Shown here piece by piece: positions 55,502 to 63,982 of a DNA stretch of 64,000 nt; the stretch's first letter is position 1, and every line of letters begins with the position of its first letter. Source of the DNA: Geobacillus thermocatenulatus (GTDB lineage Bacteria > Bacillota > Bacilli > Bacillales > Anoxybacillaceae); NCBI RefSeq assembly GCF_002217655.1, contig NZ_NEWK01000001.1, positions 1,658,152 through 1,722,151 of the forward strand. Reading direction: 5' to 3'. A program made the translations under genes and the position numbers. The notes beneath the pieces are model-generated. The model was given only the letters and a program-made list of their open reading frames with translations. It did no database searches and was not told the origin of the DNA.

Positions 55502-55594
55502 CTATAGGAGTGTTTGGAAGTTGAATTAATGGATCGTATGCTTTCCCGATTTTAAAAACATGGACTTACTATTTCTAAAAGGTGTGAACAGATC

Positions 55595-56545
55595 ATGAAT
55601 GATATTTGCCGTTTGCTCAATCTTCGTTATCCGATCATTCAAGGGGGGATGGGCAACATCAGCAACGCCGAGCTGGCGAGCGCCGTGTCGGAAGCAGGGG
55701 GGCTCGGAACGATCGGCGCGGGGACGATGCCGCCTGATGAGGTGGAGGCGCTGATCGTTGAAACGAAGCGGCGCACGAATCGCCCGTTTGCGGTGAACAT
55801 TCCGCTTCAAGTGACGCCGCACGCCGCGGAGATCGCCGAACTCGTCATCCGCCATCAAGTGCCGGTCGTTTCGCTTTCCGCCGGCAATCCGGCGCCGTGG
55901 ATTCCGCGTTTTGCGGAACATGGCATCAAGGTGCTTGTCGTCGTCGCCTCGGTCAACCAAGCGCAAAAAGCGGAGGCGGCCGGGGCGGATGTCGTCGTCG
56001 CCGAGGGGTATGAGGCGGCAGGCATCAACTCGCCGCTTGAGTTGACGACGATGACGCTCATTCCGCAAGTCGCCAGCGCCGTCCGCATCCCCGTCGTCGC
56101 CGCGGGCGGCATCGGCGATGGGCGCGGGCTGCTCGCCGCCTTCGCGCTCGGCGCCCAAGGGGTGCAGCTTGGCACAAGGCTGGTGGCCACGAAGGAAGCG
56201 CCGTTTCATGACGCGTATAAACGGCGGCTTGTCGAGGCGAAAGAAAATGAAACGGTCATCGTCGGCCGCTCGGTCGGGCGCATCCGCCGCATCATGCGCA
56301 CGCCGTATGCCGAGAAGCTGCTTGAGTATGAACAGCAAGGCATGCCGCTTGACGAGTTTCAACAATATACATCGGAGGATCGTCATCGCCGCGGCGCCCT
56401 TCTTGGCGATTTCCATGAAGGATTTATCAATGCGGGGCAAATCGCCGGCCTCATCGATAACGTGCCAACGGTGGCTGAACTGTTTGAACAAATGATGACG
56501 GAAGCGAAAACGCAGTGGCAATCATTATCCGAACTGTTTCGCTGA
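55595..56545 (+). CDS. Nitronate monooxygenase / FabK-like flavoprotein
   Basis: Product of 316 residues, FMN-dependent TIM barrel. Landmarks are YPIIQGGMGNISNAELASAV, AAGADVVVAEGYEAAG, VVAAGGIGDGRG and GAQGVQLGTRLVAT. It could oxidise alkyl nitronates or act as an enoyl reductase; the two are hard to separate by eye. Its own promoter region appears to have been left with the fragment at 53904. Terminator at 56552. Confidence 0.88.
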   Translation: MNDICRLLNLRYPIIQGGMGNISNAELASAVSEAGGLGTIGAGTMPPDEVEALIVETKRRTNRPFAVNIPLQVTPHAAEIAELVIRHQVPVVSLSAGNPAPWIPRFAEHGIKVLVVVASVNQAQKAEAAGADVVVAEGYEAAGINSPLELTTMTLIPQVASAVRIPVVAAGGIGDGRGLLAAFALGAQGVQLGTRLVATKEAPFHDAYKRRLVEAKENETVIVGRSVGRIRRIMRTPYAEKLLEYEQQGMPLDEFQQYTSEDRHRRGALLGDFHEGFINAGQIAGLIDNVPTVAELFEQMMTEAKTQWQSLSELFR

Positions 56546-56551
56546 TGTACG

Positions 56552-56582
56552 AAAGACGCCTGTCAAACGGCGTCTTTTTTTG
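56552..56582 (+). terminator. Terminator after nitronate monooxygenase
   Basis: GACGCC pairs with GGCGTC across an 8-base loop, followed by seven Ts. Confidence 0.85.
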
Positions 56583-56608
56583 GCGATGAAAAATGGGTTG
56601 GCAGAGGG

Positions 56609-56668
56609 TTGACACGGGTAACCAACATCGTTACTATAAAAATAGTATAACGTTATTATAACGTAATA
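56609..56668 (+). promoter_or_regulatory. Promoter and operator of phenylalanine dehydrogenase operon
   Basis: TTGACA (56609-56614) and TACTAT (56632-56637) are 17 bp apart. Downstream, TATAACGTT-ATTAT-AACGTAATA (56646-56668) has the operator core of the paa promoters with one mismatch. It overlaps the expected start of transcription, so binding should repress. Confidence 0.75.
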
Positions 56669-56689
56669 ATATTTTTTGTTATATTAACT

Positions 56690-56703
56690 TGAAAACGCTT
56701 TCA
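56690..56703. promoter_or_regulatory. cre site before phenylalanine dehydrogenase
   Basis: TGAAAACGCTTTCA is a perfect, palindromic cre site located downstream of the promoter. CcpA bound here would act as a roadblock, giving glucose repression of phenylalanine catabolism. Confidence 0.85.
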
Positions 56704-56731
56704 AGCAGTAAAGCAAAGGAGAGGGGACGCG

Positions 56732-57874
56732 ATGAAGGTCATGCTATCGCCAAACATGTCGCAAAACTTCGATTTGTTTTTCCACATGCGCGAACACGAA
56801 CAGGTTGTGTTTTGCCACGATGAAGCGACTGGCCTAAGGGCGATCATTGCCATTCACAGCACCGCGCTTGGGCCGGCGCTCGGCGGCTGCCGGATGCATC
56901 CGTATGCCACGACGGAAGAGGCGCTTGCCGATGCGCTGCGGCTGTCGAAAGGGATGACGTATAAATGTTTGGCCGCAGATGTCGATTTTGGCGGCGGCAA
57001 AGCGGTGATCATTGGCGACCCGCGCAAAGACAAATCGCCGGAACTGTTTCGCGCGTTTGGCCAGTTTGTCGAGTCATTAGGCGGCCGGTTTTACACAGGC
57101 ACCGATATGGGGACGACGCCGGATGATTTCGTGCACGCCATGAAAGAGACGAATTGCATCGTCGGTGTTCCGGAAGCGTATGGCGGAAGCGGCGACTCAT
57201 CCGTGCCGACGGCGGAGGGCGTCGTGTACGGCATTCAAGCGACAAACCAGGTGGTGTTTGGCAGCCGGCATTTGCAAGGCAAAACGTATGCCATCCAAGG
57301 GCTCGGAAAAGTCGGAAAAAAAGTGGCGTTTCGCTTGCTTGAGGAAGGGGCGGACCTGTACGTGTGCGATGTAAACGAATCGGCAGTCGAAGAGGTTGTT
57401 GCGTACGGCAAACGAATCGGAGCGTCCGTGAAACCGGTGGATGGAACCGACATTTACCGGGTGGAAGCCGATGTGTTCATCCCGTGCGCATTCGGCGGCG
57501 TCATCAACGATGACACGATCGCCGTCCTGCGGGTGAGGGCGGTCGTCGGCTCGGCGAACAATCAGCTGGCTGACAAACGCCACGCCCGAATGTTGAAGGA
57601 AAAAGGCATCGTATACGCCCCTGATTATATCGTCAACGCTGGCGGGCTCATTCAAGTGGCCGATGAACTGTACGGGGCGAACAAAGAGCGGGTGTTGGCG
57701 AAAACGAAAGCGATTTACGATACATTGCTCGCCATTTATGCACGGGCTGAATCAGAAGGAATGACGACGGTTGAGGCAGCTGACCAATTTTGCGAAGAGC
57801 GGCTCGAGCAGCGCAAACGCCGCAACCATTTCTTCACTCATCAAAAACGGCCGAAGTGGGATGTTCGCCATTAA
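56732..57874 (+). CDS. pdh: Phenylalanine dehydrogenase
   Basis: Product of 380 residues, the length of Bacillus phenylalanine dehydrogenases. The catalytic lysines are Lys78 (MTYKC) and Lys90 (FGGGK), spaced 12 as in the Glu/Leu/Phe/Val dehydrogenase family. [12 protein letters not shown] and [18 protein letters not shown] closely resemble the Thermoactinomyces enzyme as I remember it. It deaminates L-phenylalanine to phenylpyruvate with NAD. It heads a six-gene operon with an amino-acid-type ABC importer and 2-oxoacid dehydrogenase E1 subunits, and shares an operator with the phenylacetate genes. Leucine dehydrogenase is the main alternative. Confidence 0.82.
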   Translation: MKVMLSPNMSQNFDLFFHMREHEQVVFCHDEATGLRAIIAIHSTALGPALGGCRMHPYATTEEALADALRLSKGMTYKCLAADVDFGGGKAVIIGDPRKDKSPELFRAFGQFVESLGGRFYTGTDMGTTPDDFVHAMKETNCIVGVPEAYGGSGDSSVPTAEGVVYGIQATNQVVFGSRHLQGKTYAIQGLGKVGKKVAFRLLEEGADLYVCDVNESAVEEVVAYGKRIGASVKPVDGTDIYRVEADVFIPCAFGGVINDDTIAVLRVRAVVGSANNQLADKRHARMLKEKGIVYAPDYIVNAGGLIQVADELYGANKERVLAKTKAIYDTLLAIYARAESEGMTTVEAADQFCEERLEQRKRRNHFFTHQKRPKWDVRH

Positions 57875-57966
57875 CGTGCATTCATGTGAAACGATTTATC
57901 TGAAAATAAATAATCGCATTATCTTTCAAAATAAAAAGCGGAAGAAGTCGTGGGGGGAGAAGGATC

Positions 57967-58983
57967 ATGAACCAGATCGTGTCACGATTGGCCATTCCCG
58001 TCTTGTTCGGAGCACTCATGCTCTCTGGCTGCGGGGGAGGGGAAAAGACGGCGACCAATGGCGGAAAAGAAGAAGCGGCGGAGAACAAAACGGTTACGAT
58101 CGGCGTCACGCAAATCATTCAACATCCATCGCTCGATGCGGCCTTCAATGGGTTTAAAAAGGCGCTTGAAGATGAGGGTTTTCAGGAAGGGAAAAACGTT
58201 CGGTACAATGTTCAAAACGCCCAAGGGGACATGAACAACAGCCAAACGATCGCCAACAACTTTGTGTCAGATGGGGTTGATCTCATTTTTGCCAACTCAA
58301 CGCCAAGCGCGCAAAGTGCGCTCAACGCCACGAAAGACATTCCGATTGTGTTTACATCCGTCACCGATCCGGTCGGCGCTGGTTTGGTTCCGTCGATGGA
58401 CAAGGCGGGCGAAAACATCACCGGGACAACGGACAGCCATCCCGATGCCATTCGCAAGATGATTCAATTCATCGATGAGCAGACAGATGCCAAAACCGTG
58501 GGTCTTATTTATAACGCTGGCGAACAAAACTCGGTGGCGCAAATTCAAAAAGTGAAGGAGGCGGCGAAGAAGACGGATTTGAAATTTGTAGAAGCGTCAG
58601 TGGCAACAACAGCAGAGGTGAAGCAGGCAGCAGAATCGCTAGTGGGCAAAGCGGATGTGTTTTACATCGTGACCGACAACACCGTTGTATCCGCCATTGA
58701 ATCGGTTGTCAGCGTTGCCAACGAGAAAAAAATCCCTGTTTTCACGGGAGAGCTCGATTCGTTAAAACGAGGCTGTTTTGCGGCGTATGGGTTTGACTAC
58801 TACGACATCGGCTACCAGGCAGGGCAAATGGCGGCCGCCATTTTAAAGGGGGAAGCCAAGCCGTCTGAGATCAAACCGGAATATCCGAAAAAGCTGAAGC
58901 TCGTCATCAATAAACAAGCGGCCGAAAAGCAAGGAATCAAACTGAAGCCGGAGTGGGACCAAATGGCGGAATACATGGAATGA
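57967..58983 (+). CDS. ABC transporter substrate-binding lipoprotein, TrpX-like
   Basis: Product of 338 residues with lipobox LSGC (Cys22) and a PF04392-type binding fold (ITQIIQHPSLD-like start, FVSDGVDLIFANSTPSAQSA, PIVFTSVTDPVGAGLV). Related TrpXYZ systems import tryptophan or tyrosine in streptococci. Position between phenylalanine dehydrogenase and E1 subunits suggests uptake of phenylalanine or another aromatic amino acid. Confidence 0.82.
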   Translation: MNQIVSRLAIPVLFGALMLSGCGGGEKTATNGGKEEAAENKTVTIGVTQIIQHPSLDAAFNGFKKALEDEGFQEGKNVRYNVQNAQGDMNNSQTIANNFVSDGVDLIFANSTPSAQSALNATKDIPIVFTSVTDPVGAGLVPSMDKAGENITGTTDSHPDAIRKMIQFIDEQTDAKTVGLIYNAGEQNSVAQIQKVKEAAKKTDLKFVEASVATTAEVKQAAESLVGKADVFYIVTDNTVVSAIESVVSVANEKKIPVFTGELDSLKRGCFAAYGFDYYDIGYQAGQMAAAILKGEAKPSEIKPEYPKKLKLVINKQAAEKQGIKLKPEWDQMAEYME

Positions 58984-58991
58984 AAGGATGA

Positions 58992-59990
58992 GTGCTGTTG
59001 TTGACATCCATCACAGGAGCAGTGGAATCGGGACTGATTTACGCCATTATGGCGCTGGGAGTGTATTTGTCGTTTCGTGTGTTGGATTTCCCGGATTTAA
59101 CCGTGGACGGCAGCTTTGTGACCGGAGCCGCGGTGGCGGCGACGTTGATCGTCCATGGCGTCAATCCGTTTGCCGCGACGTGTCTGGCGCTTTTCGTTGG
59201 ATTCGCCGCCGGGTGTATGACCGGGCTTCTTCATACAGCCGGGAAGATCAACCCGCTTTTGTCAGGCATTTTAATGATGATCGCCTTGTATTCGATCAAT
59301 CTTCGCATCATGGGACGTTCGAACGTGCCGCTTTTGAATGAGAAGACGGTGTTTACAATCATTCAAGAATGGGGGACGAACATCGGACTTGACGCAGCCG
59401 CAGCCAAAACATGGGGAATTCTCCTGTCGATGACATTGCTTGCTCTTTTGTTGAAATGGTTCACCGACTGGTTTTTGCAGACGGAAATCGGGCTTGCGAT
59501 TCGGGCGACGGGCGATAATCCGCGCATGATTCGCAGCCTGTCGGCCAACACGAGTTCGCTCATTGTGTTGGGGCTCGGGCTGTCCAACGCCATGGTCGCG
59601 TTTTCAGGGGCGCTTGTCGCCCAGTACGGGGCGTTCGCCGATGTCGGGATGGGAATCGGCATGATCATTATCGGCCTTGCTTCGGTCATTATCGGTGAAG
59701 CGGTATTGGGAACGAAAACGATCGCGCGAACCACGCTCGCCGTGATCGGCGGGGCGATTCTATACCGCATTGTCGTGAGTCTTGCCTTGCGCGTCCAATT
59801 TCTTGAGACAGGGGATGTGAAGCTGATTACAGCATGCATGGTCGTTTTGGCCCTTGTGGTTCCACAGCTTGTCCGCCAACAGCAAGAGAAAAAACGAAAA
59901 GAAGCAAAAAGACGAATCCAAGCCGAGGCGGCAGCGGCGGCCGCTGTTGGAAAGGGTGGGGCGGATGTTGCAATTAAACGGGATTTATAA
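58992..59990 (+). CDS. ABC transporter permease, TrpY-like
   Basis: Product of 332 residues from a GTG start behind GAAAGGATGA, with about eight membrane helices (VYLSFRVLDFPDLTVDGSF, GLGLSNAMVAFSGALVAQYG). It belongs to the branched-chain/PF04392-associated permease family. The charged C-terminal tail overlaps the ATPase start by 26 bp. Confidence 0.85.
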   Translation: MLLLTSITGAVESGLIYAIMALGVYLSFRVLDFPDLTVDGSFVTGAAVAATLIVHGVNPFAATCLALFVGFAAGCMTGLLHTAGKINPLLSGILMMIALYSINLRIMGRSNVPLLNEKTVFTIIQEWGTNIGLDAAAAKTWGILLSMTLLALLLKWFTDWFLQTEIGLAIRATGDNPRMIRSLSANTSSLIVLGLGLSNAMVAFSGALVAQYGAFADVGMGIGMIIIGLASVIIGEAVLGTKTIARTTLAVIGGAILYRIVVSLALRVQFLETGDVKLITACMVVLALVVPQLVRQQQEKKRKEAKRRIQAEAAAAAAVGKGGADVAIKRDL

Positions 59991-60759
59991 AGTGTTTCAT
60001 GAGGGGACGCCTGACGAAAAGATCGCGCTCCAAAACGTGCATCTGTCGCTGCAAAAAGGCGATTTTGTCACCGTGATCGGCAGCAATGGCGCGGGCAAAT
60101 CGACGTTGATGAATGTGATTTCAGGAGTAATGCTCCCTGATGAAGGAGCGATTCAGATCGACGGTCAAGATGTCACGATGATGCCGGAATACGTCCGCTC
60201 CCGCTATATCGGAAGAGTGTTTCAAGATCCAATGGCGGGAACGGCGCCAAACATGACGATTGAGGAAAATTTGGCGATGGCGTACGCCCGCAATCAAACG
60301 CGCACGCTCCGCCGCGGGGTGACGAAAAAACGGCGCGATGAGTTTCGTGAGCTGCTCGCGACCCTTCATCTCGGGTTGGAGGATCGCCTCCAGGCGAAAG
60401 TCGGCTTGCTCTCGGGCGGGGAGCGGCAGGCGTTGTCGTTGCTGATGGCGACCTTCACCGAACCGTCCATTTTGCTTCTCGATGAACATACAGCGGCGCT
60501 CGACCCAGCGAGAGCGGAATTGATCACCAACTTAACCAAAGAGATTGTCGAGCGTTACCGCCTGACGACCTTGATGGTCACCCATAATATGCAGCAAGCC
60601 ATCGAGTTAGGAAACCGCCTCATCATGATGGATAAAGGGCAGATTATTTTGGAAGTGGATGAAGCGGAAAAGAAGCGCTTGACGGTGGAGAAGCTGTTGG
60701 CGGAATTTCGGCGCATTCGTGGGGAACAGCTTGCAAGCGACCGCGCGGTATTGAGTTGA
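59965..60759 (+). CDS. ABC transporter ATP-binding protein, TrpZ-like
   Basis: Product of 264 residues; start at 59965 within the permease gene. Walker A is GSNGAGKST, the signature LSGGERQAL and Walker B ILLLDEHTAALD followed by the H-loop in MVTHNMQQA. It energises the importer formed with the two preceding genes. Confidence 0.93.
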   Translation: MLQLNGIYKVFHEGTPDEKIALQNVHLSLQKGDFVTVIGSNGAGKSTLMNVISGVMLPDEGAIQIDGQDVTMMPEYVRSRYIGRVFQDPMAGTAPNMTIEENLAMAYARNQTRTLRRGVTKKRRDEFRELLATLHLGLEDRLQAKVGLLSGGERQALSLLMATFTEPSILLLDEHTAALDPARAELITNLTKEIVERYRLTTLMVTHNMQQAIELGNRLIMMDKGQIILEVDEAEKKRLTVEKLLAEFRRIRGEQLASDRAVLS

Positions 60760-60784
60760 TATTGTCAGGATGAGGGGGAATGGT

Positions 60785-61855
60785 ATGGAACTCAACTTCC
60801 CGATCGTGCAAGTATTGAATGAAGACGGAACGGTCGTGCAGCCTGAGTATCGTGAACGAATCACAAAACCGTTAACGATGACGATGTACCGTCATCTTAT
60901 TCGAACGCGGACGTTTGACCGAAAATGTGTCAGTCTCCAACGGCAAGGCCGCATCGGGACGTATGTGCCGTACGAAGGGCAAGAGGCGTGTCAAGTTGGA
61001 AGTGCGCTCGCGCTCAACGATGGGGATTGGATGTTTCCGACCTACCGCGACCATGGAGCGATGATGACGTTCGGCCGGCCGTTGACGACAACCCTTTTGT
61101 ACTGGAAAGGGCGGACGGAAGGATGCGTTCCTCCTGAAGGGAAAAAGATTGTGCCGCCAAGCGTCCCGATTGCCACCCAGCTTCCTCAAGCAGCGGGGGC
61201 GGCATGTGCGGAAAAGTGGAAGGGAACGAACAACGCAGTCCTTGTGTACTTCGGCGACGGCGCGACATCGGAAGGAGATTTTCATGAAGGGTTGAACTTT
61301 GCGAGCGTTTTTGACGCACCTGTCGTCTTTTTCAACCAAAACAATCAATATGCGATTTCCGTTCCGATCACCCGGCAGATGAAGACGAAAACGATTGCCC
61401 AAAAGGCGCTGGCGTATGACATTCCCGGCATCCGCATCGATGGGAATGACGTGTTTGCCGTCTATTTCCACACGGCTGAGGCGCTTGAACGGGCGAGAAA
61501 CGGAGGGGGGCCGACGTTGATTGAAGCGGTGACATGGCGTTACGGCGCCCATACGACATCCGATGATCCGTCCAGATACCGCGACCAGGAAGAGAGCAAG
61601 AAACGGCGTGAAACGACCGATCCGATCAAACGGGTCGAGCGTTTGATGCAGCGGGAAGGATGGTGGGATGAAGAATGGGCGAAGCAAGTGCAAGCGGAAG
61701 TGGACGCGGAAATCGAGCAGGCAGTGACGGAAATGGAACGTTATCCAAAGGCGGATGCGACGGATATGTTTGACTTTGTGTTCGCACAGCCGACATGGAC
61801 GATCGCCGAACAAAAAGAAGCGTATCTGCAGTGGAAGCGGGGGATGGCAACATGA
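60785..61855 (+). CDS. 2-oxoacid dehydrogenase E1 alpha subunit
   Basis: Product of 356 residues; start at 60785 behind GAGGGGGAA. The thiamine-diphosphate motif is seen as FGDGATSEGDFHEGLNFASV and ending near NNQYAIS; the phosphorylation-loop-like region is YRYGAHTTSDDPSRYR-like. It decarboxylates a 2-oxoacid with the beta subunit. Next to phenylalanine dehydrogenase, phenylpyruvate or branched-chain keto acids are likely substrates rather than pyruvate. No E2 or E3 gene follows. Confidence 0.85.
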   Translation: MELNFPIVQVLNEDGTVVQPEYRERITKPLTMTMYRHLIRTRTFDRKCVSLQRQGRIGTYVPYEGQEACQVGSALALNDGDWMFPTYRDHGAMMTFGRPLTTTLLYWKGRTEGCVPPEGKKIVPPSVPIATQLPQAAGAACAEKWKGTNNAVLVYFGDGATSEGDFHEGLNFASVFDAPVVFFNQNNQYAISVPITRQMKTKTIAQKALAYDIPGIRIDGNDVFAVYFHTAEALERARNGGGPTLIEAVTWRYGAHTTSDDPSRYRDQEESKKRRETTDPIKRVERLMQREGWWDEEWAKQVQAEVDAEIEQAVTEMERYPKADATDMFDFVFAQPTWTIAEQKEAYLQWKRGMAT

Positions 61856-62847
61856 TCACCGAGGTGGGGACGAAATCGCTTACCCTTGTGCAAGCGGTCA
61901 ATGATGCGCTTCGCATTATGCTGAAAGAGCGTGAAGATGTCATCGTGCTCGGAGAAGACGTCGGGAAAAACGGTGGGGTGTTTCGCGCCACAGACGGATT
62001 GCTAGAGGAATTTGGCGAACAGAGGGTGATCGACACCCCGTTAAGCGAAGCAGGATTTACGGGAGCGGCAATCGGAATGGCGCTTGGCGGATTTCGGCCT
62101 GTCGTCGAAATTCAGTTTTTAGGGTTCATCTACCCGGCGTATGAACAAATTATGACCCACGCGGCGCGCATGCGGTCACGGACGAGAGGACATTTTGCTG
62201 TGCCGTTGGTCATTCGCGCGCCGTATGGCGCAGGGGTGCGGGCCCCGGAAATTCATTCGGACAGCACGGAAGCGCTGTTTACCCATATGCCGGGGATCAA
62301 AGTCGTCTGCCCCGCGTCGCCGTACGACGCCAAAGGGATGCTGATTGCCGCCATTGAAGATCCGGACCCGGTTTTGTTCCTCGAGCCGATGCGAAGCTAC
62401 CGCGCGTTCCGCGAAGATGTTCCGGAAGGGAAATATGCGATTGAAATTGGCAAAGGGAAAAAACTTCGTGAAGGGGACGACGTGACCGTCATCGCCTGGG
62501 GCGCTATGGTGCCGGTCGCCATGAAGGCTGCGGAAGAGGCGGCGAAAAAAGGGATTGATGCCGATGTCATCGACTTGCGCACCCTTTACCCGCTCGATAA
62601 AGATATGATTGCCGAGTCGGTGCAAAAGACAGGAAGAGCCGTCATTGTCCAAGAAGCGCATGCGACCGGCGGGTTAGCCAATGACATTCTTGCCGTCATC
62701 AATGACACATCGTTTTTCTATCAACATGCACCGGTCGAACGGGTGACGGGATTTGACGTTCCGGTTCCGTTTTTCGCCTATGAAGACGACTATTTGCCAA
62801 CGCCGTCGCGCGTGTTGCACGCGATGGAAAAAGTGATGCGTTTCTAG
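61852..62847 (+). CDS. 2-oxoacid dehydrogenase E1 beta subunit
   Basis: Product of 331 residues, overlapping the alpha gene by 4 bp. Typical segments are DVIVLGEDVGKNGGVFRATD, VIDTPLSEAGFTGAAIGMA and VICPASP-like KVVCPASPYDAKG. It completes the heterotetrameric E1. The lack of a lipoyl E2 in the cluster means it must borrow E2/E3 from elsewhere or act as a plain decarboxylase. Confidence 0.88.
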   Translation: MITEVGTKSLTLVQAVNDALRIMLKEREDVIVLGEDVGKNGGVFRATDGLLEEFGEQRVIDTPLSEAGFTGAAIGMALGGFRPVVEIQFLGFIYPAYEQIMTHAARMRSRTRGHFAVPLVIRAPYGAGVRAPEIHSDSTEALFTHMPGIKVVCPASPYDAKGMLIAAIEDPDPVLFLEPMRSYRAFREDVPEGKYAIEIGKGKKLREGDDVTVIAWGAMVPVAMKAAEEAAKKGIDADVIDLRTLYPLDKDMIAESVQKTGRAVIVQEAHATGGLANDILAVINDTSFFYQHAPVERVTGFDVPVPFFAYEDDYLPTPSRVLHAMEKVMRF

Positions 62848-62876
62848 TTGCATCCGACATGATCGGAAGCGCAAAG

Positions 62877-62910
62877 AAAGAGCCATGCCTTTTCGGCTGG
62901 CTCTTTTTCT
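62877..62910 (+). terminator. Terminator after E1 beta
   Basis: AAAGAGCCA pairs with TGGCTCTTT across a 12-base loop and runs into TTCTT; the A run on the other side makes it usable in both directions. Confidence 0.85.
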
Positions 62911-62990
62911 TGCTTTGATAAGCCGTACGAACTGACGGCTGCGTCTATCGTTTTTTGCGCAGCCATCTCGTTGATGGGGTGGTGCTGGTG

Positions 62991-63515
62991 TCACTCCCGA
63001 TGATCGGCCAGCTGTTTTCGATACTCTTTTCCTTTTTGCACGTATGTATCAATCGACAGCTGGATGAGCGCAAGGTCTTTGTCCGTCAGTTCACGCACCA
63101 CTTTTCCAGGCGAACCGACAACGAGCGAACGGGGCGGAATCTTTTTGCCGGACGGAATCAACGTGTTGGCGCCGACGATGCACTCTTCGCCGATTTCGGC
63201 TCCATCCAAAATCGTCGACCCCATGCCGATGATCGAGCGCCGGCGGATCGTGCAGCCGTGAAGGATCACATTATGCCCGACCGTCACCTCATCTTCAACG
63301 ACAAGCGGCGACCCTTCGTACAAATGGCAGGTCGTATTGTCTTGAATGCTCGTTCGGGCGCCGATTGTAATCGGTCCTTCATCCCCACGCAGGACCGCGT
63401 TGAACCAAATCGTCGATTCCGGACCGACAGTGACGTCGCCGATCAAATAGGCTCCCGGGGCAATGAATGCGGTTTCATGAACATTCGGACGTTTTCCGTT
63501 ATACGGGTATAGCAT
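62991..63515 (-). CDS. Gamma-carbonic-anhydrase-like protein (PaaY/YtoA type)
   Basis: Product of 174 residues from ATG 63515 with GTGGGGA upstream. It has left-handed beta-helix hexapeptide repeats (VHETAFIAPGAYLIGDVTVG, DEVTVGHNVILHGC) and the metal-binding histidine pattern of gamma-carbonic anhydrases. PaaY in E. coli is a thioesterase of this fold that rescues CoA esters in phenylacetate catabolism; Bacillus YtoA is a similar protein of unknown role. Nearness to the paa genes makes a PaaY-like function possible. Confidence 0.82.
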   Translation of the reverse strand: MLYPYNGKRPNVHETAFIAPGAYLIGDVTVGPESTIWFNAVLRGDEGPITIGARTSIQDNTTCHLYEGSPLVVEDEVTVGHNVILHGCTIRRRSIIGMGSTILDGAEIGEECIVGANTLIPSGKKIPPRSLVVGSPGKVVRELTDKDLALIQLSIDTYVQKGKEYRKQLADHRE

Positions 63516-63829
63516 TCCCCACATCCCCTTTCATTTGGTGAACTGTTTCATGATCAGTATAACACATTTTGTACGGGAGCGGAAATAAGCGGAATGCACG
63601 ATATCTTTTCCGCTGCCAAGAACCATCCATTCATGTACCAATGCCTTACGGGGCGAGCAAAAGCGGCAATGAGGCGGTCGTCAGCCTTTGATGGCAAATG
63701 ATCAACGAAAAGCGGAAAAAGGTTTTTTCTGTACGATGAAAAGACGTATTTTTGTTTTTTATTCGAATAATATTATTTTTCTTAATGTTTCTTTTTATAA
63801 CATGAAATTATGAATCATGCAAAATTTTT
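63516..63829. other. Intergenic region before IS element
   Basis: No gene is visible. The left half carries the ribosome binding site and presumably the promoter of the minus-strand gene; the right half is increasingly AT-rich with long A/T runs. Confidence 0.5.
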
Positions 63830-63858
63830 TTGACAATATAAACATAATGAATTATTAT
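63830..63858 (+). promoter_or_regulatory. Promoter upstream of IS110-type transposase
   Basis: TTGACA (63830-63835) and TATTAT (63853-63858) are 17 bp apart, pointing towards the transposase. It may drive the transposase and the structured leader, or be host sequence beside the insertion. Confidence 0.55.
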
Positions 63859-63921
63859 ATTAAAAGAATTTAAAGGAGCATTCCCGTTAGGAGCTTTTCC
63901 GGGGACTTGATCAAAAAAAGC

Positions 63922-63975
63922 CCTCTTGGTATGATGCAGGGGTGTCAAACAACACCTACCATCATGCCAAGGAGG
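63922..63975 (+). ncRNA. Long leader hairpin of IS element (attenuator or bridge-RNA part)
   Basis: The segment TTGGTATGATG (63926-63936) faces CATCATGCCAA (63960-63970), and CCTC pairs with the GGAGG ribosome binding site at 63971-63975; an inner GGTGT/ACACC stem closes the loop. About 22 pairs form with few mismatches. The structure would hide the transposase start signals. IS110 elements also encode a bridge RNA in this region, so it may be a piece of one. Confidence 0.65.
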
Positions 63976-63982
63976 ACTTCAG

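Noticed and set aside
60872..61813. 313-codon open frame on the minus strand
   Set aside because: Antisense to the E1 alpha gene; no ribosome binding site and no recognisable domain.
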